Shown here piece after piece: positions 1 through 7,878 of a DNA stretch of 64,000 nt (positions are counted from its first letter, which is position 1; each line of letters opens with the position of its first letter). This DNA is from JBLRWS01 sp047921075 (GTDB lineage Bacteria; Bacteroidota; Rhodothermia; Balneolales; Balneolaceae): contig JBLRWS010000001.1 of assembly GCA_047921075.1 (NCBI GenBank), positions 1 to 64,000 on the forward strand, written 5' to 3'. The notes beneath the pieces are model-generated. The model searched no databases. It saw nothing but the letters and a program-made list of their open reading frames with translations, and was not told where the DNA came from. A program made the translations under genes and the position numbers.

Positions 1-1
1 T

Positions 2-1489
2 GCTCCTTTTGAAGGTGACGACAACATTACGTTCGAAATTGTTGATGTGCCGCAGGAACTGGTAGAGCCCCAATTGATTACCCTTGCTGATATGAATGCC
101 GGTGGCTTTGAGAGCCAACTTGTAACGGTTAACAATGTAGCCTTTCAATCGACCGGCTCTTTTCAGGGCGGTACCAATTACGATATTTCGGACGCGTCAG
201 GCAGTGGAGAACTGCGAATTGATCAAAACGCAACCGATCTGGTAAATGCTGCCATACCTGCCGAGCCGGTAGAGATAACCGGTGTTGTAGATCGTTTTGC
301 AGGCACCTTTCAGTTAAAACCGCGTGATTCCAACGATATAGAAATTGAAGTATTTGAGCCGGTTGGCGAAGATATTCCAAAAGATGAAACCTTTGACGTT
401 GTGACCTGGAATATCGAGTGGTTTGGTAGTGAATCAAACGGCCCCGACGATACCGAGCTGCAGCTGCAAAATGTGATTACCGTTGTGGAAACCATCGATG
501 CTGATCTGTATGCCCTTCAGGAAATCGCCAACGAACAGCGGTTTAATGAATTGGTAAGCCTGTTGGATGAGTATGAAGGTTTCTGGGCCAACTATTCAAA
601 TCAGGTCCAAAATACAGCCTATTTGTACAAACCATCGGTTATTCAGTTTATCGATAGCGGGCTGTTGACCACCAATCAAGTTGAGTTTGACTGGGCATTT
701 CGGCTCCCGCTCTTTTTCGAATTCAATGCCACGGTACAGGGCATGACCCGCCATATTTTCTCGTATAACGTGCATGCCAAAGCGCTGGCCGATCAGGAAT
801 CGTATGATCGCAGAACCAATGCATCGCTACGACTGAAGATCTTCCTGGATGGGAATCGAGCCAATGACAATGTGCTCTTCATTGGCGATTACAACGATCG
901 TCTGATCACATCTACGTTTGACGACCTCGATTCGCCCTACAAGAACTTTGTTGATGATGCGAACTACTACACCATCACCAAAAGCCTTGATGAGCGGGGC
1001 CTGGCCTCATTTATCGCCGGGCAAAACCGCAGTATGATTGATCACATTACCGTTACCAATGATTTGTCTCTTGATCATATTGATGGTGCTGAGCGGGTCG
1101 AAAATCCAAACTTTATCGGTAGTTTTATCTCCACAACCTCAGATCATGCTCCGGTGTGGACACGCTTCGACTTTTCCCGAAGTCTGGTAAGTTTGGAGGA
1201 TGAAGTTGCGGGCTTGCCCGATACGTTCGAATTGCAGCAAAATTTCCCCAACCCGTTCAATCCATCAACGAACATCGCTTTCACGCTGTCGCAGGCTGAT
1301 CTGGTTACAATTCAGGTATACGATATTATGGGTCGGCTGGTTGCCACCGTTGCCAACGGGCAGCAGTTTAATGCCGGTTCGCATACCGTCAATTTCGATG
1401 CCACCGGACTTTCTTCCGGAATGTACATCTATCGGGTAAATTTGGGGGGCGGACAAAGCCTGAGCCGGAAAATGACGCTGATTAAATAG
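2..1489 (+). CDS. Secreted endonuclease/exonuclease/phosphatase-fold protein with type IX sorting domain (5' partial)
   Basis: The frame is open from the first bases, so the gene begins upstream of the window. The GTG at 47 is internal, and residue numbers here count from it. Residues about 5-105 look like a small beta-rich OB-like module. Residues about 115-375 are an endonuclease/exonuclease/phosphatase domain: TWNIEWFG (120-127) with the conserved Asn, ALQEI with the metal-binding Glu (156-160), GDYND, and SDHAPV near the end. The last 85 or so residues are a C-terminal sorting domain (FPNPFNPST, then GMYIYRV), which in this group directs export through the type IX route. I infer an extracellular or surface nuclease or phosphoesterase; the substrate cannot be told. 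A terminator follows. Confidence 0.85.
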   Translation, partial: APFEGDDNITFEIVDVPQELVEPQLITLADMNAGGFESQLVTVNNVAFQSTGSFQGGTNYDISDASGSGELRIDQNATDLVNAAIPAEPVEITGVVDRFAGTFQLKPRDSNDIEIEVFEPVGEDIPKDETFDVVTWNIEWFGSESNGPDDTELQLQNVITVVETIDADLYALQEIANEQRFNELVSLLDEYEGFWANYSNQVQNTAYLYKPSVIQFIDSGLLTTNQVEFDWAFRLPLFFEFNATVQGMTRHIFSYNVHAKALADQESYDRRTNASLRLKIFLDGNRANDNVLFIGDYNDRLITSTFDDLDSPYKNFVDDANYYTITKSLDERGLASFIAGQNRSMIDHITVTNDLSLDHIDGAERVENPNFIGSFISTTSDHAPVWTRFDFSRSLVSLEDEVAGLPDTFELQQNFPNPFNPSTNIAFTLSQADLVTIQVYDIMGRLVATVANGQQFNAGSHTVNFDATGLSSGMYIYRVNLGGGQSLSRKMTLIK

Positions 1490-1515
1490 GATCGATTTTA
1501 AGAATTCTTTAAACC

Positions 1516-1560
1516 ACCACCTTTGCAGCTGACTGTTCAGAATGTAAAGGTGGTTTTTTT
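1516..1560 (+). terminator. Rho-independent terminator after the EEP-domain gene
   Basis: ACCACCTTT (1516-1524) pairs perfectly with AAAGGTGGT (1546-1554). The 21-nt loop holds a small inner CTGA/TCAG stem. A run of seven T begins at the last stem base. It lies between the stop at 1489 and the aguA start at 1571, so it separates the two genes. Confidence 0.85.
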
Positions 1561-1570
1561 ATAACCACAT

Positions 1571-2614
1571 ATGAGTACCAATCACAACACGGTAATGCCC
1601 GCGGAATGGGAGCCGCACCACGGAACGCTGCTCGTATGGCCTCATAATCGAGATACATGGCCGGGTGAACGCCTTGTGCGCGTGGAAAAGGTGTACACTC
1701 ATTTTATAGAGGCTTTAACGCGTTACGAGCCGGTGTACATTGCCGTTGCTGACCAACGGATTCAAAAACGTGCTCAGGCGATTTTAAAAGAGTCTCACAC
1801 CGATTTGAATCAGATAACCTTTTTGCCCCATCCCGTAAATGATGTATGGGCGCGGGATTCAGGGCCGATTATGGTGCGCCAAGACGACAACGTTGTTGCT
1901 CTGAACTGGAGATACAATGCATGGGGAGAAAAATACCCCCCATGGGATGGTGACAACCGCCTGCCAATAACCCTCGCCGAAGTACTATCGGTAGAGCGGG
2001 CAGATATTCCGATGGTGCTGGAAGGCGGCTCTATCGACGTGAACGGATGCGGTACGCTGCTAACGACAGAATCGGTTCTATTAAACCCAAACCGGAATCC
2101 GCAGCTCGATAGGGCAGACATAGAAGCGGAGCTGAAGAAATGGCTGGGTGTTACGAACATCATCTGGCTGGGGGAGGGGCTTGCCGGCGACGATACCGAC
2201 GGGCATATTGATGATTTAAGCCGCTTCGTAAATAAAAACACGATTGTTACCGCCGTCTCAGATGATGTATCCGATCCTAATTATCACATCCTAAAGCAAA
2301 ACCTGCACACCCTTCAACAAGCGGTTAATGAAAACGGAGTACCGTTTCATATAGTGGAACTTCCACTGCCCATGACAAAAATTGAAGGGACCACGGTAGA
2401 CGGTTCGGAATATGTACCGGCCAGTTATGCCAACTTTTACATCGCCAACGGCGCCGTTTTTGTACCGATGTACGACAAGCGGTACGATGAAGAGGTGATA
2501 TCCCACTTTGCCGATTGGTTCCCTTCCCGGGATATTATCGGCATAGAGTGCGCCGACCTGGTATGGGGGCAGGGCAGCCTCCATTGCATCACACAACAGC
2601 TGTATCGTGAATAA
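1571..2614 (+). CDS. aguA: Agmatine deiminase
   Basis: This cytoplasmic enzyme hydrolyses agmatine to N-carbamoylputrescine and ammonia in the arginine-decarboxylase route to putrescine. At 347 aa it has the usual length of the peptidylarginine-deiminase-like family. Visible family blocks are MPAEWEPHHGTLLVWPHN at the N-terminus, VWARDSGP, LEGGSIDVNG, DDTDGHIDD, and GSLHCIT carrying the catalytic Cys339. The ATG start gives a full-length N-terminus; no clear Shine-Dalgarno is present. It seems monocistronic, bounded upstream by a terminator and downstream by a convergent gene. The next enzyme of the route, N-carbamoylputrescine amidase, is encoded at 46768-47637. Confidence 0.96.
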   Translation: MSTNHNTVMPAEWEPHHGTLLVWPHNRDTWPGERLVRVEKVYTHFIEALTRYEPVYIAVADQRIQKRAQAILKESHTDLNQITFLPHPVNDVWARDSGPIMVRQDDNVVALNWRYNAWGEKYPPWDGDNRLPITLAEVLSVERADIPMVLEGGSIDVNGCGTLLTTESVLLNPNRNPQLDRADIEAELKKWLGVTNIIWLGEGLAGDDTDGHIDDLSRFVNKNTIVTAVSDDVSDPNYHILKQNLHTLQQAVNENGVPFHIVELPLPMTKIEGTTVDGSEYVPASYANFYIANGAVFVPMYDKRYDEEVISHFADWFPSRDIIGIECADLVWGQGSLHCITQQLYRE

Positions 2615-2652
2615 GACAATGCCCTGAGTGTGTTTAGAATATGAACGTCAGA

Positions 2653-3423
2653 TTATAGCCGTTCGTGATGGGTTAGCATCCAGATTTCGCTTTTTACCAG
2701 GTCGCGGGTTGACCAAATATTTTCCAGGAACTGCCGGATGTTTACCCCCGGATTCTCGGAGCGTATTAGCTCATCTGTAAAGCCAAATTCCAGATCAGCC
2801 AAACGGCTATAGTAATTTGCCGTCACGTAATTGTACCCGTAATGAACGCCTCCGGGAAAGATCAGCTGATACATTTTCCAGCCATCGAGCCGGTTCTGTT
2901 CCATGCGGCGCTCGTGCAGTGGTTTGGCGATTTCAATCTCGAGCATTTCATATTCAAGTTCCCGGCCGAGGGCAACATTCATATAATCCATTTTTAAATA
3001 TGGGCTCGGTTCATCATTTCGCAGGCGATATTCGCTGCTCTGGTTTTTCCACAGTTCGGACTTCACGATGGTGTATTGTGATGCGAAGGATTCTTCATGA
3101 AGAGGATCGGTGGTGCCATTCAGATGATGGTCGAATGCATTAATGGAAGCGCTTACGGTTTTACTGATAAAATTATAAGGTTTGGTTTGCGGCCCGGGAT
3201 ACAGCACACGGTAGGCGTTCCATTCTAAAATATCAACGTTCTCCAGCCGTTCCGTTTTATATGGGTGCAGAACGGTGTTTAAATAGTCGATGAATTTATC
3301 ATATTGATCACTTTCTACATATATGTAATCGATTTTTACATACGAGCCGCGATCCGATTGGGCAAACAAAGAGCCCGATGAAATTATAATGGCGAGAAGG
3401 GACATCAACATCTTCGTGTACAT
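2653..3423 (-). CDS. Exported protein with two tandem copies of one domain
   Basis: This is a 256-aa protein with a signal peptide (hydrophobic stretch ending SLFAQ, cleavage near residue 22). I do not recognise the family by name. The mature part is an internal duplication: YVKIDYIYV (28-36) matches YLKMDYMNV (142-150), WNAYRVLYPG (68-77) matches WKMYQLIFPG (182-191), and YTIVKSELW (117-125) matches RDLVKSEIW (240-248). The first two pairs share a constant offset of 114 residues. Predicted beta-alpha-beta content suggests two ferredoxin-like or dimeric alpha/beta-barrel units packed in one chain. It is periplasmic or secreted and its function is unknown. It stands alone, convergent with aguA and divergent from the next gene. 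Confidence 0.75.
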   Translation of the reverse strand: MYTKMLMSLLAIIISSGSLFAQSDRGSYVKIDYIYVESDQYDKFIDYLNTVLHPYKTERLENVDILEWNAYRVLYPGPQTKPYNFISKTVSASINAFDHHLNGTTDPLHEESFASQYTIVKSELWKNQSSEYRLRNDEPSPYLKMDYMNVALGRELEYEMLEIEIAKPLHERRMEQNRLDGWKMYQLIFPGGVHYGYNYVTANYYSRLADLEFGFTDELIRSENPGVNIRQFLENIWSTRDLVKSEIWMLTHHERL

Positions 3424-3557
3424 AAAACACCTCCGTTGTTGTTTGACTATTAATATTAATTAACAAAATTTCGGGCATACTTTAAAATATTACCTTTTTA
3501 AATTCTGACCCCTCAACGTTTTAAATAAAAAATTACTTTCATATTAAATAATTTGAC

Positions 3558-4022
3558 ATGTCTACCATCCCCAACGTAACCATTCGCATTTGTGGATGGC
3601 TCGCATTCACTTTTTTGATGATTACCTCCTGTACGTCTCCAAACCAACCGCAGGGGTTGGCTCTACTGTCCGATTTCAATCAGGTTGAAAACTCTGAAAA
3701 GCCTGCCATCTTGCTGATAGAAGCGGACAACTGCAGTTCCTGTGTGAGACTTAAAAAGGAGGTTTTTACCGAAGATTTTCTCTCATCAGACACAGCTGCA
3801 AACATTCAGTGGTTTCGGGCCAATATCGATTCGGGACATCCCATCTATTTTGAGGGTGAGCCGATGTCGGTACTGGAGTTTGCTTTTCATTTCAACACAT
3901 CCCAAACGCCCACGCTCTTGCTCTTTCGGGCGGGGGGAGAGTTTGCCGGATTACAACCGGGCTTTGCAGGAGCAGATCGCATACAAGAGCTTATGGCAAT
4001 GCTGCAAAACGGTAGTCTGTAA
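3558..4022 (+). CDS. Thioredoxin-fold lipoprotein
   Basis: This 154-aa protein has a lipoprotein signal: hydrophobic segment 11-22, then MITSC with the lipidated Cys25. The mature part is thioredoxin-like. CSSC at 59-62 is the redox pair, and TPT near residue 117 supplies the expected cis-proline loop before a beta strand (LLLF). It probably acts as a periplasm-facing disulfide reductase or isomerase anchored in a membrane; its partner is unknown. The gene ends 20 bases before a run of N. The sequence after the N repeats its last bases, so its 3' end is complete. Confidence 0.8.
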   Translation: MSTIPNVTIRICGWLAFTFLMITSCTSPNQPQGLALLSDFNQVENSEKPAILLIEADNCSSCVRLKKEVFTEDFLSSDTAANIQWFRANIDSGHPIYFEGEPMSVLEFAFHFNTSQTPTLLLFRAGGEFAGLQPGFAGADRIQELMAMLQNGSL

Positions 4023-4042
4023 ATAGGATCTCTTTGAAAGCC
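3988..4042. repeat. 55-bp contig-end duplicate, left copy
   Basis: These 55 bases, which include the end and stop codon of the thioredoxin-like gene, recur exactly at 4143-4197 directly after the N run. Two contigs sharing an identical end of one k-mer length is what a de Bruijn assembler leaves at a graph junction, so this is not a biological repeat. Confidence 0.9.
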
Positions 4043-4142
4043 NNNNNNNNNNNNNNNNNNNNNNNNNNNNNNNNNNNNNNNNNNNNNNNNNNNNNNNNNN
4101 NNNNNNNNNNNNNNNNNNNNNNNNNNNNNNNNNNNNNNNNNN
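4043..4142. other. Assembly gap of exactly 100 N
   Basis: Exactly one hundred N join two contigs that share the same 55-base end. The fixed length marks it as a placeholder. Collapsing the gap and one repeat copy gives a continuous path from the lipoprotein stop codon into the gatB upstream region. Confidence 0.95.
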
Positions 4143-4197
4143 AGCTTATGGCAATGCTGCAAAACGGTAGTCTGTAAATAGGATCTCTTTGAAAGCC
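4143..4197. repeat. 55-bp contig-end duplicate, right copy
   Basis: Exact copy of 3988-4042. It contains the tail of the thioredoxin-like gene a second time, out of any coding context, which supports an assembly overlap rather than a true duplication. Confidence 0.9.
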
Positions 4198-4281
4198 GGT
4201 TCGGTTCCTTTTTTATGGATTCGCCTCAATACTTTGCTATCTTTAGTCCAACTTGATTCCCCGAGCTTTAGGAAACCTTTT

Positions 4282-5727
4282 ATGTCCACAATTTCACACC
4301 CGCGATTTGAAGCGGTTATTGGTCTCGAAGTACATGCACAGCTGCTCACCAACAGCAAGGCATTTGCCCCGGTAGCTACCACCTATGGCGAAGCCCCCAA
4401 CACACAAGTAACACCGCTCTGTCTGGGCCATCCCGGAACACTACCGGTTCTGAACGAGAACCTGGTGCGCTATATCATAAAAATGGGATTGGCCACCAAT
4501 TGCTCCGTTGCCGAGAAGTCGATCTTTGCGAGGAAAAACTATTTCTATCCCGATCTTCCCAAAGGATATCAGATTTCGCAATATGAAACCCCCATTTGCT
4601 ACGGCGGCCATATTGAGATTGAGCTGGAAGAGTACTCCAAAACCATTGGCATTACCCGCATTCATATGGAAGAGGATGCCGGGAAATCGATTCACGACCA
4701 GGATCCATACAACACACTGATTGATTTGAATCGGGCCGGAACACCGCTCATCGAAATTGTATCGGAACCGGACCTGCGCACGCCGGCCGAAGCGTACGAA
4801 TATTTGAAGAAAATTCGCCAGATTGTACAGTATCTCGAAATTTGCGACGGGAACATGGAGGAGGGGAGCCTCCGCTGCGATGCCAACGTTTCCGTACGCC
4901 CCCGCGGCCGGGAAAAGTTTGGAACCCGTACCGAGCTCAAAAACATGAACTCGTTTCGAAATGTTGAACGAGCCATTCAATTTGAGATTGAGCGGCAGAT
5001 CGAGCTCATCGAAAGCGGTGGCGACGTGGTACAGGAAACCCTGCTATGGGACGCCTCCAAAATGGTTACACGCCAAATGCGATCGAAGGAAGAAGCGCAC
5101 GACTATCGCTACTTCCCTGAACCGGATTTGCCGCCGGTTATTGTTACAGATGCGTTTCTGAATGACATTCAAGAGTCGTTGCCGGAACTTCCCAATGTTC
5201 GTTTCAATCGGTTTGTTGAAGAGCTTTCCCTATCGGAAGAAGATGCCACAGTATTAACCGAAAGCCGCTATTTGGCGGATTATTTTGAAGCGGTGCTTGT
5301 CAAAGTAAAAGATGCCAAAGCTGTCGCTAACCTGATTCTATCGGAAGTTCTGCGTGTGTTGAACGATCAAAGCATTTCCATTCGTGAATTTTCGATTGAT
5401 CACGAACGCCTTGCCGGGCTCGTGCAACTTCGGAAAGAAAACAAGGTGAATTCGTCGGCCATGCAGGAAATTTTTAATGCCATGCTCACCGATTCATCTC
5501 CGGCGGCTGAACTGGCCGAAAAGATGAATCTTCTTCAGGTATCGGACGAAGGCTTTATTGAACCGATCATACAAGAGGTGATTGATGCCAACCCCGATGA
5601 AGTGCAGCGATACAGAGATGGTAAAAAAGCGTTGATTGGCTTCTTCATCGGCAAGGTTATGAAACAATCGAAAGGCAAGGCCGATCCTCAACAGGTACGA
5701 GAACTTATCACCAAAAAACTTGATTAA
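4282..5727 (+). CDS. gatB: Aspartyl/glutamyl-tRNA amidotransferase subunit B
   Basis: GatB is the amidated-tRNA-binding subunit of the GatCAB complex, which converts Glu-tRNA(Gln) and Asp-tRNA(Asn) to the amide forms. I chose the ATG at 4282: it gives 481 aa, the family length, and the N-terminus FEAVIGLEVHAQL. The frame remains open upstream to 4189 but that extension has no family character. Blocks seen are GHPGTLPVLN, RKNYFYPDLPKGYQISQ, MEEDAGKSIHD, DLNRAGTPLIEIVSEPD, EGSLRCDANVS and the helical YqeY-like tail. gatA and gatC are not in the window. It heads an overlapping gene run. Confidence 0.96.
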   Translation: MSTISHPRFEAVIGLEVHAQLLTNSKAFAPVATTYGEAPNTQVTPLCLGHPGTLPVLNENLVRYIIKMGLATNCSVAEKSIFARKNYFYPDLPKGYQISQYETPICYGGHIEIELEEYSKTIGITRIHMEEDAGKSIHDQDPYNTLIDLNRAGTPLIEIVSEPDLRTPAEAYEYLKKIRQIVQYLEICDGNMEEGSLRCDANVSVRPRGREKFGTRTELKNMNSFRNVERAIQFEIERQIELIESGGDVVQETLLWDASKMVTRQMRSKEEAHDYRYFPEPDLPPVIVTDAFLNDIQESLPELPNVRFNRFVEELSLSEEDATVLTESRYLADYFEAVLVKVKDAKAVANLILSEVLRVLNDQSISIREFSIDHERLAGLVQLRKENKVNSSAMQEIFNAMLTDSSPAAELAEKMNLLQVSDEGFIEPIIQEVIDANPDEVQRYRDGKKALIGFFIGKVMKQSKGKADPQQVRELITKKLD

Positions 5728-5737
5728 GCAGCAATCT

Positions 5738-7111
5738 ATGCTCAGCAACCAAATTCGTATGTTCGTTGTATTCTTTAGCCTGCTCATTGTAGTGCTGGGA
5801 TGCTCAGCTACACAGGACCCGGGCACCTACATCAGCGGGCAAATAACGGTAGACCCAGATATCGATTCTACCGAAGATTACAGCAACATTGAGCTGCTGG
5901 TTGCCACCCGCGATACACAGGGCACACCAACCGATACTCTTTTTTACGCTACTACGGATCAGCAGGGCTATTTTTCAGGTACGGCACGGATCAATCGTCC
6001 GGGTGTATATCCGTTTCTCCTTTCCAGAGGGGGCAACCCGGTGGGCGTTATCAGTGCAGTGCTTGCGAAAGGCGATACCGTGCGCATCGATTCTGAACTG
6101 CCGCATATTGAAGAAAGAACAACAGTTTCATCGAACGAAAATCGAGCATTTGACCTGTACGAACGGCTCGAAACCAACTTTAATCGTGTGGCGCGCTTTA
6201 TTGATGCAGGACTTGTTGCAGAAGACAGTGTTACGATAGAGCTTCAAAAGTGGAGCGATCTTTACTGGGACCTGTATAATCAGGAGCATGGAACGTATGC
6301 ATCCATTCGCTCTGCAACATCATCGGTAACCTTGCTGGAGGGGTGGAACGACTCACTGATGATCGACCGCATCCATACCGTTCTGGATCGTGATCTGGAT
6401 GTGCGGGCAACTATGCGCCGACAAGCTGTACGCTACTACGCTGAACGTGAAGGCCTCGATCGCTCCCTTCAGTTTCTGGACAGGGTGCAGTCTTTAAGCA
6501 CCGATCCCGATCGTCAGTTGGAAATCAAAGCACACCGCATTGAGCTGCTCTTCGACAGCGCCCGTACCATTGATGCCGAACAGCGGCTGGCACAATTCCG
6601 ACGAGACTATGCCGGCCGTGATGAAGCGATACAATGGGCAGATATTATTGCCTACGAGCTTCAAACCTTTGCGCCCGGCCAACCATTTCCCGATTTTTCA
6701 TTCGTCACCACCGATGGGGAAACCATTACCAACAGCACTCTTGCCGGTCAGCCTTATATGCTGGAATTTACCCGGTTGGATAACCCGCTTTATCTGGAGC
6801 AGTTTGAGCGCACCGTGGCCATCTACCACGTCTATTCCAACTTTGGATTGAACATTTTAACCGTTCCCCTGGGAACATCACCGGTGGTGCTGGAGGCGTT
6901 TTTTGAAGAACGTGTAAAGCTGTGGGAAGTCGCCGAACCGGGCACTTTTGATGCAGAAGAGATTGTAGAATTCTATAATTTGCGCGCTATTCCCACTCGT
7001 TTTTTGGTTGATGATGCCGGTAACATTATTCGTCGCTACACGCATCGGGAATACGACCAAATCGTTCGCGGTTTGCAACAAGTAATCACTCAACAAGAAG
7101 CCGAATTATGA
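5738..7111 (+). CDS. TlpA/peroxiredoxin-like lipoprotein lacking the redox cysteines
   Basis: The protein is about 457 aa. ATG at 5738 is preferred; a TTG at 5720 overlapping gatB is possible. The lipobox VVLGC follows a strong hydrophobic stretch. The N-terminal part is beta-rich, resembling the carbohydrate-binding-like or DUF4369-type front of Bacteroidota thiol-disulfide proteins. The C-terminal 150 residues carry a TlpA-like fold (PGQPFPDFSFVTTDG, then AIPTRFLVDDAGNIIRRY). Where the CxxC should be, the sequence reads LEFTRLDNPLYLEQF, with no cysteine. It is therefore probably not a thiol oxidoreductase but a structural or binding relative. It overlaps tpiA by 4 bp (ATGA), so the two are probably translationally coupled. 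Confidence 0.75.
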   Translation: MLSNQIRMFVVFFSLLIVVLGCSATQDPGTYISGQITVDPDIDSTEDYSNIELLVATRDTQGTPTDTLFYATTDQQGYFSGTARINRPGVYPFLLSRGGNPVGVISAVLAKGDTVRIDSELPHIEERTTVSSNENRAFDLYERLETNFNRVARFIDAGLVAEDSVTIELQKWSDLYWDLYNQEHGTYASIRSATSSVTLLEGWNDSLMIDRIHTVLDRDLDVRATMRRQAVRYYAEREGLDRSLQFLDRVQSLSTDPDRQLEIKAHRIELLFDSARTIDAEQRLAQFRRDYAGRDEAIQWADIIAYELQTFAPGQPFPDFSFVTTDGETITNSTLAGQPYMLEFTRLDNPLYLEQFERTVAIYHVYSNFGLNILTVPLGTSPVVLEAFFEERVKLWEVAEPGTFDAEEIVEFYNLRAIPTRFLVDDAGNIIRRYTHREYDQIVRGLQQVITQQEAEL

Positions 7112-7878
7112 GAAGACCTATTATAGCCGGAAACTGGAAAATGAATGCAGGGCCAATTGAGGCCCAAAAGCTCGCTGAGGAGTTAAGCAAAACATGGGGG
7201 GATAAAAAGTTAAGGAGTGTCGTAGTTGTTTGTCCACCGTTTATCTCTATCCCGTATGTTACAGGGGATATTTTGGAGACAGACATGCATGTTGGTGGGC
7301 AAGATGTACATACCGAAGACAGCGGCGCATACACCGGAGAAATCAGTGCGGACATGCTCTATGATGCCGGTTGCACGTATGCGATTATCGGCCACTCCGA
7401 ACGTCGCGAGTACGCCGGAGAGTCCGATACATTGATTGCCAAAAAATCGAAAAAAGCCCTTGATGCCGGCCTTATTCCTATTGTATGTGTTGGGGAAAAG
7501 CTGGAGCAGCGTAAAGCAGGCACTCATCAAAAAGTTGTGATGGACCAGGTGGATGCCGTCATTAACCGGATGAACCGCCAGGATGCCCCCGATTTTGTAA
7601 TTGCATATGAGCCGGTATGGGCCATCGGTACCGGAGAAACGGCAACTCCCGAACAGGCGCAAGAGATGCATCTGTTTATCCGCAATCTATTGGCTGAACG
7701 GTGGGGTGCCGACCGGGCCGGAGAAGTTCGCATTTTATACGGCGGCAGCATGAAGCCGGGCAATGCCGAAGAGCTGCTGTCTCAAGACGATGTAGACGGT
7801 GGTTTAATTGGTGGCGCCAGCTTGCAGGCCGACAGTTTTTCAGAGATCATTTCCATATCAGAGAAACTTTTGAAATGA
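7108..7878 (+). CDS. tpiA: Triosephosphate isomerase
   Basis: It interconverts dihydroxyacetone phosphate and glyceraldehyde 3-phosphate in glycolysis and gluconeogenesis. At 256 aa it is full length. Family blocks: IIAGNWKMN with the active-site Asn and Lys, GHSERR with the catalytic His, AYEPVWAIGTG with the catalytic Glu and the start of flexible loop 6, and ILYGGS for phosphate binding. The ATG overlaps the previous stop by ATGA and its own stop overlaps purD the same way. Confidence 0.98.
   Translation: MRRPIIAGNWKMNAGPIEAQKLAEELSKTWGDKKLRSVVVVCPPFISIPYVTGDILETDMHVGGQDVHTEDSGAYTGEISADMLYDAGCTYAIIGHSERREYAGESDTLIAKKSKKALDAGLIPIVCVGEKLEQRKAGTHQKVVMDQVDAVINRMNRQDAPDFVIAYEPVWAIGTGETATPEQAQEMHLFIRNLLAERWGADRAGEVRILYGGSMKPGNAEELLSQDDVDGGLIGGASLQADSFSEIISISEKLLK

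Noticed and set aside
3887..4162. Open frame on the minus strand spanning the N run
   Set aside because: About a third of it is unknown bases and the rest is antisense to the thioredoxin-like gene; it is an artefact of the false gap.
4441..4980. Long open frame antisense to gatB
   Set aside because: gatB is certain here and the antisense translation has no recognisable features.
7701..7874. 58-residue N-terminal extension of purD
   Set aside because: It lies inside tpiA in another frame and has a basic, low-complexity composition; the family N-terminus starts at 7875.
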